Made by a program: the position numbers and the translations under genes. 64,000 nt of DNA from positions 10,493,433 to 10,557,432 of the forward strand of contig OY811971.1 in NCBI GenBank assembly GCA_963681505.1. The letters run 5' to 3'. Under the pieces are notes generated by a model. The model was not told the DNA's origin, made no database searches, and saw only the letters and a program-made list of their open reading frames with translations. Positions 12,666 to 48,943 of the stretch are shown here, one piece after another; position 1 is the first letter of the stretch; the number at the start of each line of letters is the position of its first letter. The DNA is from Eunapius fragilis (taxonomy: Eukaryota; Porifera; Demospongiae; Spongillida; Spongillidae).

Positions 12666-13556
12666 CTATGCAGACTGAATGTTTTTGATATGGGGACACT
12701 AATTTTTATGCTTATCTCATCACACAAACACTTTTTATTTATCTATATAGATTCTGAGGATTCATTGAGCAATGCTGATAAAGGTGTAGAGCAACAGGGC
12801 CAAAAGACTTCATCACAGTTTACGAAGACAGATCGAACGAGACGCAGAGCGAACAAGTGAGGTAGCAAAATCAGTTAGACTGGCAGGTGTGTAAATGGCA
12901 TGCATGTGTCATTTGAATAATATGATATGCATATTATCACATGCTTTGCAGACCCTGCAAGTGGTTGTGATGATGAAGAAAATGATCATGGTGGTTTCAG
13001 CAGGAATGAATCAGGTGTGCTTTTATGTTTTACTGTTTAAAAACTTTATGATAGACTCAATGCATTTCACACAACAGGTTCTCATGACGATGTGGTAGCA
13101 GATAAATGCAGTGGTAATGAGAACCTATAGATGCGAAATATATAGATCAATTTAAGGCAACCAATAGTAGTGAAGACCTTCCTGCGGTGTCTTTAGGTAA
13201 AGTGTGATGGCGGGGGTAATGTTAGTATTTATAAATAAAGTTTCCTGATCTTTTAAGGATTGCACATGCCACTTTCAATAATGAAGAGAGGGTGACCAAG
13301 GGGCAGTGAACATACTACAGTTGGTCTTCCAACCAAACGAAGTAAACCACAGGGTAAAAAGAAACTTTGCAGCTTTAGCCATTGCACACACCAGAGAAGC
13401 AGAAAGATATGTCTCATCCATCAGTTTAATGTACAAACTACAATTAATTTACTTGGTCATGTGCTATGATTCTATTTTCAGTTATTCTTTCATGGTTTGT
13501 CAGCAAACAAGCTATGAATGATGCATTGAATGGCAAGTTGATAGACAAAACAGAAG
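12666..13556. other. Spacer with no supported exon
   Basis: Short plus-strand ORFs only. Some pieces could be decayed C-terminal parts of the SWIM-finger protein, but I cannot align them. Confidence 0.35.
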
Positions 13557-13754
13557 GTGAATGCATACCAGAAAAGATACCAGATTCTAGATGAAAATGT
13601 TGATATCTGTTTGTTTTGTCAGCATTTTTCCACTGATGCTTGGATACTTGTGGAAACAGTTCTGGAAAATAAGGCAAAGCGGATCATATGGACATGCCAA
13701 TCCTGCTATCATGATCTCCACAGTGAAAAGTCCATTATATGTATGCATGCTTGA
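13557..13754 (+). pseudogene. Short Cys-rich ORF, possible zinc-binding remnant
   Basis: A 65-aa ORF with spaced cysteines (CLFCQ, then IIWTCQSCYHDLHS, then CMHA). The C-x2-C pairs suggest a zinc-binding module, perhaps the tail of the SWIM-finger element upstream. It lacks any other support and I do not recognise the family. Confidence 0.25.
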
Positions 13755-14553
13755 GGTGATACCACTTTAGATGTGTTGGACTCAGTTCAAGCCCTCAAGC
13801 AAGAAGCTGGTTATGTAGAGCTTGTCATGCTCTCGCCAATTAACTCTGTTATTTTCACATTGCATGCTTGACTATGGAACTACTTATTCATTCATATACA
13901 ATGCACTTTGAAAATCTTGTGTTTGATATTTGCTCCGATCCGTGGCTGTTGATTGTCAGCAGTTTGTGCGAACTTGATGATACGCATGCATGTTGCATGC
14001 TGGTACTTTAGAAAATTGATCTTCAAAGACAGGTACCGGTACTTATTCGGTACCGGTACTGGAACTTTAGCCACAGTGCTTCGAAACATGTGTCTCTTAA
14101 TTCGCTATACTTGCATTGATTGTTAAGCGCTACAAGGCACTTGTTTTATAACAAGCTAGGGTATCACTAATATGCTATTCGTTTTAAGCGAGTGCATGGA
14201 AAATGTTATGCGATAACAAAGTATAGTAAGGGGTGGGAATGGGGGGGGGGGGGGGGGGGATTAAAGAAGTCAAATGATTGAAGCAAGCCGGCGCTCAAAT
14301 TGCATGCAGTTCATCATCTGCTTCCAATCCACCTGCATGAAGGGTATACCAAGTTGGATGGTGTATCAACCCTGTTCTGAGGTTTAAAAGTCAAAATTCA
14401 GTATACAAGCTGAATGCCGAGTATAGTTATAAAACCTCTATCTGTGAAAACATTCGCTCCTCACGCAGGGATACTGTAACCCAAATACCAAGTGTTGGAA
14501 ACAATATGACTGGAGGACTGGTGTGTTATTCGGAATGTGTATGGTAGTAAAGG
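13755..14553. other. Intergenic with 19-nt poly-G run
   Basis: No gene seen. A G-run occupies 14241-14259. GGTACCGGTACT words repeat around 14030-14060. Confidence 0.5.
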
Positions 14554-15676
14554 AGGAGTGGACCTGGTACAGCCCCTAGGTGGAGCAAGGTAGTGGACCT
14601 GGTACAGCCCACGGGTGGAGCAAGGTAGTGGACCTGGTACAGCCCACAGGTGGGGCAAGGTAGTGGACCTGGTACAGCCCACAGGTGGAGCAAGGTAGTG
14701 GACCTGGTACAGTCCACAGGTGGAGCAAGGTAGTGGACCTGGTACAGCCCACAGGTGGAGCAAGGTAGTGGACCTGGTACAGTCCACAGGTGGAGCAAGG
14801 TAGTGGACCTGGTACAGCCCACAGGTGGGGCAAGGTAGTGGACTTGGTACAGCCCACAGGTGGGGCATGGTAGTAGACTTGGTACAGCCCACAGATGGGG
14901 CAAGGTAGTGGACCTGGTACAGCCCACAGGTGGGGCAAGGTAGTGGACCTGGTACAGCCCACAGGTGGGGCAAGGTAGTGGACCTGGTACAGCTAACACG
15001 GGAGGGGGAGGGGGGGGGGGGGGGCAAGGTAGTGGACCTGGTACAGCCCACAGGTGGAGCAAGGTAGTGGACCTGGTACAGCCCACAGGTGGAGCAAGGT
15101 AGTGGACCTGGTACAGCCCACAGGTGGAGCAAGGTAGTGGACCTGGTACAGCGCACAGGTGGAGCAAGGTAGTGGACCTGGTACAGTCCACAGGTGGAGC
15201 AAGGTAGTGGACCTGGTACAGCCCACAGGTGGGGCAAGGTAGTGGACCTGGTACAGCCCACAAGTGGGGCAAGGTAGTGGACCTGGTACAGTCCACAGGT
15301 GGAGCAAGGTAGTGGACCCAGTACAGCCCACAGGTGGAGCAAGGTAGTGGACCTGGTACAGCCCACAGGTGGAGCAAGGTAGTGGACCTGGTACAGTCCA
15401 CAGGTGGAGCAAGGTAGTGGACTTGGTATAGCCCACAGGTGGGGCAAGGTAGTGGACCTGGTACAGCCTATAGGTGGAGCAAGGTAGTGGACCTGGTACA
15501 GCCCACAGGTGGGGCAAGGTAGTGGACCTGGTACAGCCCACAGGTGGAGCAAGGTAGTGGACCTGGTACAGCTAACACAGAGGGGGGGGGGGGGGGGGGG
15601 GGGGGGGCAAGGTAGTGGACCCGGTACAGCCCCCAGGTGGGGCAAGGTAGTGGACCTGGTACAGCCTATAGGTGGG
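14554..15676. repeat. 35-bp minisatellite (about 31 copies) with poly-G interruptions
   Basis: Unit GGTGGAGCAAGGTAGTGGAC plus CTGGTACAGCCCACA, repeated with single-base variants. Two units end in CTAACAC followed by poly-G tracts (about 15001-15024 and 15581-15607) in place of the normal junction, so a longer G-bearing variant has been amplified at least twice. The long minus-strand ORFs across it are by-products of the repeat. Confidence 0.95.
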
Positions 15677-15689
15677 CTGGGTAATGTGG

Positions 15690-16303
15690 ATGTAGCTTAC
15701 TAGCACCTCATCTCTCTATAATGTGGCTATATATCATTGCATGGTGATGCTACCAATGAATGATCATGCATGGCCATGCCTGTTGTAGCTCTACAGTAGG
15801 ACGATTGTGCTGCATGAAATAACGGTGAGGGAGAAATTTGTATGTGTATAGTAAACATAGCTGAGTTGACAGGCGCAATCAGACGTACAGTGTACTACTA
15901 GTCCACTCCTACGCATATAGTTATACGTGACAATTCGTGATCCCCACCAAGCAAAAAAAAAAAAAAGTACTAGGACGTGACGATTGTTAGCATGATATTC
16001 ATACCTTAATCGGTATACAGATTAAACTCAAATACAATATCTCACACAATCTAACGAAAATCAGAACACGCATGTATTTAATATCGTAATACTATTCACA
16101 CAATGATACCATTGTCTTACTGGGGACATATGCATGTTGTCTATATATATATGTGAGCTCGAGCTCGGTGCTATACATTATGCGATGCCATCCATGCATA
16201 TGATTGTGCACTAATAGTGCATGCTCGCGTGATCAGCTTTAAAACTACCGGCATTATATATAAATAAACTTGCAGGTCAGCTTTGTATACACGCGGCCAT
16301 GCA
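15690..16303. other. 3' flank of receptor gene, nothing recognised
   Basis: AT-rich sequence with an A13-14 run near 15953-15965. No gene or clear repeat seen. On the minus strand this is the receptor's 3' flank. Confidence 0.45.
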
Positions 16304-17344
16304 TCATGCAAGGAGGCGTGTATCATCGCTGTCGTTCGACAAGGGGGCGACATGATAGCTGTTGACTCTGTCTGTGATGAGGCCCCCGATGAAGGCGCAC
16401 ATCGCCTTTCTCAATTCCCTCGGCCTCATCTTGCCAAGCGTCTGGCGGTCCACAGTAAGCATGACGGACACCACTCCTAGGGATAGAGGCGATAGGATGG
16501 CATTCATGATCCACACAGGGTACAGAGGCAGGAATGACGGTCGCACAAAGGCGTATGTGTAATTGATGGCTGACGGGGCGTTGGCGACAAGGAATATCAC
16601 CGGATACACGACGATGCGCAGTACCTCCGTGCGTCTCTGTCGCTCAAAGGAGCGATTGCGCTCGGCTTCTACTACTTCCCCACCCGTTGGCCGCAGTGAT
16701 TGGACAACAACGGTGGCGCAAATGGCGATATACGCGAGGAAGAGCAGAATGACGAAGAGAGCCACTGGCGCGTACCATAGAGCAATTTGCAAGACGACGC
16801 CCGTGCGGAAAGGCGAACAGTCCTCCTCTTGGCCGCGTATCCAACAGTACGGCCCCGCCCTTCCGTAGGCGGCAAACATGAAGGGTACCCAGTTGAAGAG
16901 AAGCGGGATGACGAATATCATCAAGGGCAATAGGGTCGACGTGTGGCGGCGACTTCTGACGACTGCGCGCCGCCGGGATTCCGCTGCGTTGAAGATGACT
17001 CCCGTCGTGAGAAAGAAAATGGACAGGAGTACGATCCAATCGGAGTACTGCTGGAAGAACCCGGAAAACTTACAGTATTGTTCAGTGGCGGTGTTCACCC
17101 CCCAGTAGTCAACCCTGTGAAACGCGGCGAACAGGCCCGAGAGAGCGGCTGCTATGCAGTAGTAAAGTACCAAGCGCTGTAGAAAGACGGTGTACTTTCG
17201 GAAAACGACGATTACAGCAGTAGATAGTAGGGATAAAACGAGAGAGAGCGTTCCAGACCCCGCACGAAGTCCGGTGACGACGGTAAACTCAGAGGAGTTG
17301 TAAGGGGCGCAAAGGTTGCGCTCAATATTAATCGTGTCATCCAT
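16304..17344 (-). CDS. Seven-transmembrane receptor, cAMP-receptor-like / GPR157-like
   Basis: Intact single-exon ORF of 346 aa; the start ATG is at 17344 and the stop at 16306-16304. Hydrophobic segments fall at about residues 28-47, 56-77, 101-122, 138-159, 184-212, 243-264 and 276-298, giving seven membrane spans with an outside N-terminus. N16 lies in an NSS glycosylation site. C91 at the top of helix 3 and C167 in a PYCWI motif in the second outer loop fit the conserved disulfide; the C-W-I signature is typical of the Dictyostelium cAR / GPR157 / GCR1 group. A basic RRR patch follows helix 3 and a long charged loop (215-242) precedes helix 6, as expected for G-protein contact. The body is GC-richer than its surroundings. 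It lacks the DRY and NPxxY motifs of rhodopsin-type receptors. Ligand unknown. Lack of introns contrasts with neighbouring genes and could reflect an old retrocopy (inference). Confidence 0.8.
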   Translation of the reverse strand: MDDTINIERNLCAPYNSSEFTVVTGLRAGSGTLSLVLSLLSTAVIVVFRKYTVFLQRLVLYYCIAAALSGLFAAFHRVDYWGVNTATEQYCKFSGFFQQYSDWIVLLSIFFLTTGVIFNAAESRRRAVVRSRRHTSTLLPLMIFVIPLLFNWVPFMFAAYGRAGPYCWIRGQEEDCSPFRTGVVLQIALWYAPVALFVILLFLAYIAICATVVVQSLRPTGGEVVEAERNRSFERQRRTEVLRIVVYPVIFLVANAPSAINYTYAFVRPSFLPLYPVWIMNAILSPLSLGVVSVMLTVDRQTLGKMRPRELRKAMCAFIGGLITDRVNSYHVAPLSNDSDDTRLLA

Positions 17345-21305
<3,961 letters not shown>

Positions 21306-21582
21306 CAAGTAACTAAAACCTTTCCCTATGAGAAAGTTGGTGGGATCAGGATTTGAAGGCAATGGTGGTGTAAGAAGCAAGGAAAGAAGGGTCTGTAATA
21401 GTAAGGGAAAATGTAATAGTCTTATATTTAGCACATGAACATTGTATAGGCTACAAACAGGCTAAACATAGGACTATGACGTTTTCCCTTACTATGACAG
21501 ACCCTTGTTTCTTACACCACCAATTGCCTTCCAATCCTATATTTCACCAAACTTTCTCATAGAGAATGTTTTTAGTTAGTTG
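21306..21582. mobile_element. Palindromic MITE family B, copy 2
   Basis: Imperfect palindrome from CAAGTAACTAAAACC to GGTTTTAGT-like TTTTTAGTTAGTTG. Arms contain GAGAAAGTTGGTGGGAT and TTGGTGGTGTAA-like cores shared with 10573-10880 and 44318-44601. This is the most diverged of the three copies. Confidence 0.83.
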
Positions 21583-21941
21583 TGAAAGATTATATACGCA
21601 TTATCAGTAACATGATTATACTCTGATGGCGGGAGTATATTATACAATTGTACAACCGGGTGTCCGCTATTTTTTTGCAGGGACTTATATATATATATGT
21701 AATTATATTTTTAAAGGAGTCATTGTTTTAAATGAGTTTTTAAAAAGGATGCATATGCAAATGCATGTTTGCACATGCACGCCAGGTTTGTTCATATCCT
21801 GCCATGTTGGCCCCTATAGTATGCACTATTGTCTCGTATGCAGTATAACCCATGCAGTCACAGCAATTGACCTACACCCACAGTGACGTTTTGGGTTACT
21901 AAAATAATTCATTGTTACTCCTACTTTTTTTTTTTGCGTAG

Positions 21942-22052
21942 GACAAGTTAGCGCTGGTATTTGTTCTCGTGTACCTGCTGCGTCAGCAGCAATTGCTTTT
22001 AAAGAAGTCTCGCGCTGGGAGACGCTGTCTTACAATTGTTGTACTCAAATAT
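21942..22052 (+). other. Possible orphan exon (37 codons), Arg/Leu-rich
   Basis: An open 111-bp segment is bracketed by a polypyrimidine tract plus TAG acceptor and a GTAAGT donor at 22053. It encodes LALVFVLVYLLRQQQLLL followed by a basic stretch. The composition recalls the N-terminal exon of PIF/Harbinger-type nucleases (weak resemblance). No partner exons were found on either side, so it may be a relic or chance. Confidence 0.22.
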
Positions 22053-23037
22053 GTAAGTATTCACCTGCATGGCTGGTACGTGACGTGTATCATTCATTAC
22101 ACGTCTGTCCATTACAATATGACGTACTACCGCAGCACTGGCTAACGGTATTAATTTTTCAGGAAACGGTTGTTTTTTTTTTTTTTTTGGAAGGGGTTAT
22201 AAGTAGTGAAGTGTTTTGGAAGGGAACTGAAGGGAAATACAGGTTGGCTGCACGCGGCATGCCGGCCTGTATACATAATCAAACGACTGAAGAAGTTATT
22301 AGCGTACAGCGCCATATGCATGGATAGTATAACTATGTCAACTGGTATATAGTATTCTAATAGCATAGCCGCGGAAGTATTATTTCAGTGAAGTACATGC
22401 ATGTACAATACATATATAGCATACGTTTCCATGTCCGTTCTGTTCTAGCATAGATACTTTTATTAGAGATGGTTCTAGGTGGAGGCATGCATAAGTCAAA
22501 CTGCGGGGGAGAGGGAAGCACAATAAAATTGAACTTTATCAGCAGCAATTCACTTCTTGTGCAACGAATTGAATGTGTTCAACCGTACTGAAGAAAAAAA
22601 AATTTTTTTTCCCCACATTGATGTCGGACGCATGCAGGTGGATTGGTTAGGCCGTATAGATAAAACAGGGATCGTGAACATTCCTTATGGACAATACACT
22701 AGCTATTCATACTTTAAATAAACACACATGGCGACCGATTCAATGTATTTTTACCTTTCCGAGGATTGAACTGCAAGGGATTATAATAGCGCTCCGGTCC
22801 TATCCGGCGCATCAATTTTGAGAAATCATACAATTACATATAGTTCCCTCCGGCCGGAAGTACTGGAAAGCACTCTATCCTAATTGATCTGCATGATCAC
22901 TTCCATTTTAGGTACTGCTCTACAGCACAGTTTATAACTGCCACCCTAGCCTTAAAACATACTATGTATCTGAATTCATAAGGCACACTGATTATTATTT
23001 GCACCCTCCTTTGTTGCATTAACTACAGAAACAAGAA
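22053..23037. other. 5' flank of second receptor gene
   Basis: Contains T-runs (about 22170-22188) and A/T runs (22592-22610). No exon or regulatory site that I can support. Confidence 0.4.
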
Positions 23038-25773
23038 ATGTATGTGCAGTTGCTGTGTTTTCTGCTGATGTCTTCACTGGCAAGTGCAAATGGTATAAAT
23101 GAAGGAATGTATTATGGTAAGCTGCATTATAAATTGCAGTTTAATATAATTATTATGAATATAAAAAATAATAATAATGGAGCCCTGTCAGCTGCAAAAA
23201 TACTGCTCGCTTGGAGCTTTATGGAGTAGCTAGATCAGATGGTAAAAGGCCAGATGTTATTTCAATGGTTCCCTGGAAAGAGGGGAAACTCCTTGTGTGG
23301 GAATGCTACATTCAGAGACACCTTGGCACCATCACATCTCTCCACTGCTGAAGAGGACCAGGTTTGGTAGCAGCAGAGGCTGAATCCCAAAAAAGGAAGA
23401 AGTATTCCTCTCTTATAGCTAAGTACTTCTTTGTTCCCATACCATGTGAGTCTCTTGGTGTGCTTGGTGCCGAAATGTTGTCCTTTCTTAAGGACCTTGG
23501 CCATTGTCTGCACCAAACCACTGGAGACTCACCATCCTACCAGTTCTTACTCCAGCGCCTTTCTGTGGCAATCCAGAGAGGAAATTCCACCTCCATCTTG
23601 GGAACATTAAGTTCATTTGATGGCTTAGATGACTTTTAGTTCTGTGCGCGAGTGCTTAAGTGCATTAGTATATGTTAGGTTGTGTTGTTGTTAGCCATAT
23701 ATGTTAGTTTACATATCCAAAAATAAAATAATAATAATAATAATAATATTTCCGTAAACCTCTCCGCTTAACACACATACTCTTATGGAAGCGGGAGTGT
23801 CTGCAGGATCAGGTGCCCTAGCCACTGAAGGCAGAAAGCACAGGGCCAATGATGCAAAATGCAAAGAACTTGGCTGGTTGTGTGTTCCCATGGTAGCAGA
23901 GTCTTATGGTGCACAGCGAAATGAAGCTGTTGAAGCCTTCTCACAGCTGGCTTCTTGGCTTGGTTTGCCACTCTTACATAAAGGCCCAAGTCGGCTGTAC
24001 TTAGAGTCATCTATGGCAGACTCAACCTCCATCTAGTGAGGGCCAATGCCACTGCCATCCTCACCAGATGTATTTTGAATTAACCATAGGCTATGTTTAA
24101 GATTGTACCCATGTGTATGTGTTAATACTATGTGCATTATTTTAATAATAATAATAATGAAGCATACAAGGGTATAACCGATTACAATATATGTATACAA
24201 CACGTGGCAAGATACATCTAGATGGTGGAGCTATCCTAGAGGAGATAGCTGTTGAGTTGGCATGAAATAGGTTGAGGTTCAACCAGCCATTGACCTCATT
24301 GAGTACAATGGACTTTGGCCGGCACATGGAGGTGGCAAGTCTAGAGGCAATTGTGGAGATGATGGCAGTGCCTCCCTTACCCCAAGCTCCGTACGTTTCC
24401 GCCACCATAGGGATACATACCTACCCTAGTTCAGAATATTTAGGGTCACTACATTGGTACTTTCTTGTCTCAGTGGCCTGGGCAGCTGTGCCAACAATAT
24501 TTATTATTAATAATTATTCTTAAGCATTGTAAAAGGCCATGCTTCATCAATAATATGTATATTTATGTTGTTGCTTTCTGTATTATGTTCACTCACTGAG
24601 TTATGGATTAAATCCACAATTCTAATGTGTGACGATTTAAAATTCTATGTGTGACAAATAAATTGTTGCAACATCAATAATGAATGAGGTATACAATTCC
24701 AAAGACTCAAACTTCAAAATGCATTTTTGATGTGCACTGGTACACTGTAGCTATGTATTAATATTCACTGTTTTAAACTTTTTTTTTTTATAGATGAGCC
24801 TAATTGCTCATGGAACCTGAGTCTTGTGGAAACATATTTAAATATTGCCTACTGTGGAATATCTTTTGTAGCGTTCCTGATATTAATGGCTTCTGTATCC
24901 CTCAGCATGTACTTAAATTGCAAAAGAAATAGCTCAGTTGAATACATTGAAACTCTCTTCCTGGTTGTATCACTATTCTTGATGGTATTCAGCTTTATCC
25001 AGTCGCTGCAATGGTTTGTACTGTTCACAGGAAGAGGGGATGCCTATGATATTGGATGCATTATCATTGGCGCTCTTCATCAGTACTTGATTATTGCACT
25101 GCTAGCTAATATTACATGCCTAGCAATTCACATTCTTCTTCAGATGCGCCCACCAAAATGCTTGCAAGTTATTGCTAAAGAAAAGAAGAGGAAATTTAAA
25201 CGCATCATGTGTTTGTATCTTGCTCTGGCTGCAGTAATTCCGGTTTTGTTTGTTCCTTGGCCATTTATTGAGAACTTGTACGGCAACAATGTCTCACTGT
25301 GCTGGATATCAGAATGCAATGAACACCGTGCTAATGCCCTTGTGTTGAAGATAGTATTGTGGTTCATCTGGCCACTTGTTATTGCAGCCTTTGTCATGGT
25401 TGTTGTGATTGTTGCGTTCACCACCCTATGCTTACATACATCGCAGAAGCTCAATGCTAACCTATGCTCCATGCTGATAATGCTCAGTGCATTCATTGCT
25501 GTGGCTGTAATGAACGGCATTGTATTTGCACTTGATAGCAATGGATTAACAGGTCAGCTGTTTGGCATAGTTTCAATTTCACTTCTCTTGCTGCTCTGCA
25601 GCATTGTTCTGACTGTACGAGTGATCATCACATATCGCAGATACAAATTTGCTTTCAGTGGTTTTGTCCAAATGAAGTTATCAGAACAGTTACCACTTTT
25701 GACAAAGAATCGAACAGGCGATGAACATGTGCATATAAATGTGGCTACTAGTCATCGTGCTTTCCACTTGTAA
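23038..25773 (+). CDS. Seven-transmembrane receptor with signal peptide, two exons
   Basis: Exon 1 is 23038-23116, ending before a GTAAGC donor in phase 1. Exon 2 is 24794-25773, following a T-rich TAG acceptor. Joined product is 352 aa. Residues 1-18 form a signal peptide; N30 and N34 lie in glycosylation sites (NCS, NLS). Seven hydrophobic spans follow in exon 2. C115 at the helix 3 start and C196 in a C-W-I motif repeat the arrangement of the 16304-17344 receptor, so both likely belong to the cAR / GPR157-like superfamily, though they differ in sequence, length and gene structure. A basic KEKKRK loop lies before helix 4. The ORF opens again from a GTG at 24826 but the splice model explains the start better. 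The intron hosts retroelement fragments. AATAAA follows at 25876. Ligand unknown. Confidence 0.75.
23210..23748 (+). mobile_element. Retroelement 3'-end fragment 1, with (TAA)n tail
   Basis: Inside the receptor intron. A degraded ORF (with one internal stop) encodes SDGKRPDVISMVPWKEGKLL, then GLVAAEAESQKRKKY, FFVPIPCESLGVLG and FLLQRLSVAIQRGN. Similar C-terminal tails occur on reverse-transcriptase proteins of invertebrate non-LTR elements. The RPD...W(D/E) pattern could be a restriction-like endonuclease motif (inference). It ends in (TAA)n at about 23725-23748, as expected for a 5'-truncated retrocopy. Confidence 0.6.
23783..24158 (+). mobile_element. Retroelement 3'-end fragment 2, with (TAA)n tail
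   Basis: Encodes EGRKHRANDAKCKELGWLCV, then PMVAESYGAQRNEAVEAF and a C-terminal end at 24034-24036. It aligns by eye with fragment 1 (KYSSL...FFVPIPCESLG) and fragment 3. Ends with an AATAAT tract at about 24142-24158. Confidence 0.55.
24160..24520 (-). mobile_element. Retroelement 3'-end fragment 3, opposite strand
   Basis: The minus strand encodes VAETYGAWGKGG then ASRLATSMCRPKSIVLNEVN, the same domain end as fragment 2 in reverse orientation. Tail-to-tail with fragment 2 around the shared AAT-rich tract at 24142-24160. Confidence 0.5.
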
Positions 25774-25875
25774 ACAGAACTACAAGTCATGGATAAATCA
25801 GTTGGAGTCAACCATACCATGTACAGTAACCTAACTGGCAGAGACTTGTTGGGGCGCATGTGTGCTACATGTATG

Positions 25876-25881
25876 AATAAA
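25876..25881 (+). terminator. AATAAA polyadenylation signal of second receptor
   Basis: Canonical hexamer 103 bp after the stop codon. Confidence 0.55.
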
Positions 25882-26870
25882 CTGACACTTGCTTGTTTCT
25901 TATAGAAGTTATGATTGTAGTTATCAATCCTAACTAATAATATACAAAAGAAACACTATCTACAGATAGTCACAAGAGGAGGTTGGTTGAACAGATGCAG
26001 CTAAAATTGCATTCATGCAGCCTCACGAGTGTAGATTTAAAGGTCTGCACAGCTGGGTAGCTGTACAATTTTGGATAGGGTTGAAAATAGCTTTATTATT
26101 TCCACCCCCACCCAAAACACTTATTATAGGATTGTTATGACCATCCTCTAGGAGCACATTCCTGACCATAGCTGGAGTGCTTGGGCTCTTCCCATCTCAG
26201 CTGCATGACCTTAGGTTTGAGTCGTAGTTTTAGGAGATTGATTATCATAATCAGCCAGGCATGAGAGGGTCCAGAATGTTTGCTGGTCTGGGTTGGTCCT
26301 ATGAAAGAATACCACTTTCTTTTCCAATATGTACATGTGGAAATTCAAGCCTTGTGGCAGAAGTCAGCAATGCAGTCTCTGAGCCGGTTGTGTCTTGGTG
26401 TTATATCACCCCACAATATGTGATGTCCACGTTATGATGACAAAGTGTGCATGCAGTGGTCAAAGGAAGGCCAAGCTGCCATTTTAGAATGAACCTATAT
26501 GCTTCATCAAATGAAATAAAAAATCGATGACCATTGTGTAATGACCATAAGTTAGTAATACATATAGTATGTACATATCACTAACTCCTATGCGGAACCA
26601 GCTTATCATATGCATGAAAATATAACCTACAAGCCGCCGCTTCACTTCAACCTACGTATATGTAGCTGCACCCCGCACCCCCCCCCCCTCCCCCTTCCCC
26701 GGTGGTCATGGTTTGTGTACGTAGCCGAAAAATGATACACGATACATGGTGTAGGCCATTTCTAGTGTATTATAATAGTAGTAAACAAAAACAACCAGTT
26801 GTCATGACGACGTTGAAATGATCACACGTGAGCATTCGTTTTTGAATTTTGAGTTCGGGCAAAGGTCGCG
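25882..26870. other. Intergenic region between receptor and kinesin genes
   Basis: Contains a C-rich run near 26679-26700. No gene seen. The kinesin promoter should lie in the 3' part, but no defined element is recognisable. Confidence 0.45.
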
Positions 26871-47578
<20,708 letters not shown>

Positions 47579-47876
47579 TATTACACTGGTGAGTTTTCTT
47601 GAGGGGGGGGGGGATGGGGATGTGATAGAGCCATATTAATTCCTACATGTACATGTACTTTGGGTATGGGACAGCACTCACCCTCCATCCTTACACCATG
47701 GGATGGAGAAATTGAAATCAGACTTACCAAAACCTACATGTACTGTATTAGCTGCAGTTATCTTGTCTACCAATGATGCAATGATGAGGTTACCGAATCT
47801 ATATGTGTTAGTTCTTTTTCATTTCAACTGTGTTATTTATTTTTCAGCTTTCAGACTGGATGTTTCAGCAACTTTG

Positions 47877-47882
47877 AATAAA
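47877..47882 (+). terminator. AATAAA polyadenylation signal, kinesin gene
   Basis: Canonical hexamer about 300 bp after the stop codon. The first such hexamer seen downstream. Confidence 0.45.
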
Positions 47883-48943
47883 CTTTTCATTGTATGTCAT
47901 GAAAAGTACATGTATGTGTATGTGTATTATGATTTCCATCATTACTTATTTATTTTACATACGTGTTCCAACAGTCTGCATGCGAACAAGTAATAATTTT
48001 AATGTATAACCAGTGTTATCGATAGTTAACAAATGTCCAACGCCTGGCTAGGATGGCTCTGGCTTGCGGACCAAACGAATGGAAGTACCCTATGTTTCCT
48101 CATCTAAGTTGATGTAGCTTTCTATTGCCAAAGGGACACATACACACCCAGCCCAATTCAGTATGCTTAGGTTGTTCCTTCTTGTGTTTGGCTGCAGGGG
48201 CAGCATCACCAGTGTATAACAGGTGCAGGTACACTAATCGGGAGATGCAACAATTATGTCAAAGGCAGCTGTTTTGCAAAGTGTCCAATCTATTATCACC
48301 AGAATTTCTTCAGGGCAAGTCTTGGTGTGCGGCTATTACTGCTTCAACAGTTGCTGTCAGTTGAGCATGGTGGAAAAGCACCACGACAACAATTGTGCAG
48401 CCCACCCATATCACCTCCTCCCCAGCAAGTTGTAGCATGCATGATGATGCATGATGGCTTAATGGGTCAAGGAATAAATCAGGACAAAGAGTACAAGATG
48501 AACGTCTGGGTTGTCCTAACATTACCACCATTTCATTTCTACTGGCCCAGCATTTCGTTTCGTTCCAAATGAAGTCCAGGCCCTACTGATGGTACAACCG
48601 TAAGCCAATAGGTGCAGAAGCAGTAAGAAGCTGCTCTTGTTAGCCAACCCCAACGTCCACAAGCAGCTTTAAAGCATGGTTCATCTAACCTCCATGACAG
48701 GTCTCGGTGATGTTTGAGTTAATTGTTCAGTTCGTCCACTGATCAATCTGGTGATGATGATGGGCTGTTCCAAAATTATAAGAGACTTTTCCTTAATAGA
48801 ATTAAAAATTCTCTCCCATGAGAATGTTAATTGCATGCAGTCTGATTAGTCTTGGGGAACTGTTCTACTGCTATGCTCACAATTACTTTTTGCCATAAAC
48901 ATGTTTGGATCGTTTTATGCCCTTCAGTTGTAGTATAAAACTA
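47883..48943. other. Intergenic region with no recognised gene
   Basis: Short ORFs at 48125-48364 and 48327-48572 have no recognisable domain. Nothing else seen. Confidence 0.4.

Noticed and set aside
14461-15645. 394-codon minus-strand ORF with Pro/Leu/Cys repeats
   Set aside because: Translation of the 35-bp minisatellite; no unique domain or splice support.
14554-15676. CRISPR-like regular repeats
   Set aside because: Units are contiguous with no unique spacers, and the genome is eukaryotic; the same holds for the 20-34-bp arrays in the kinesin introns.
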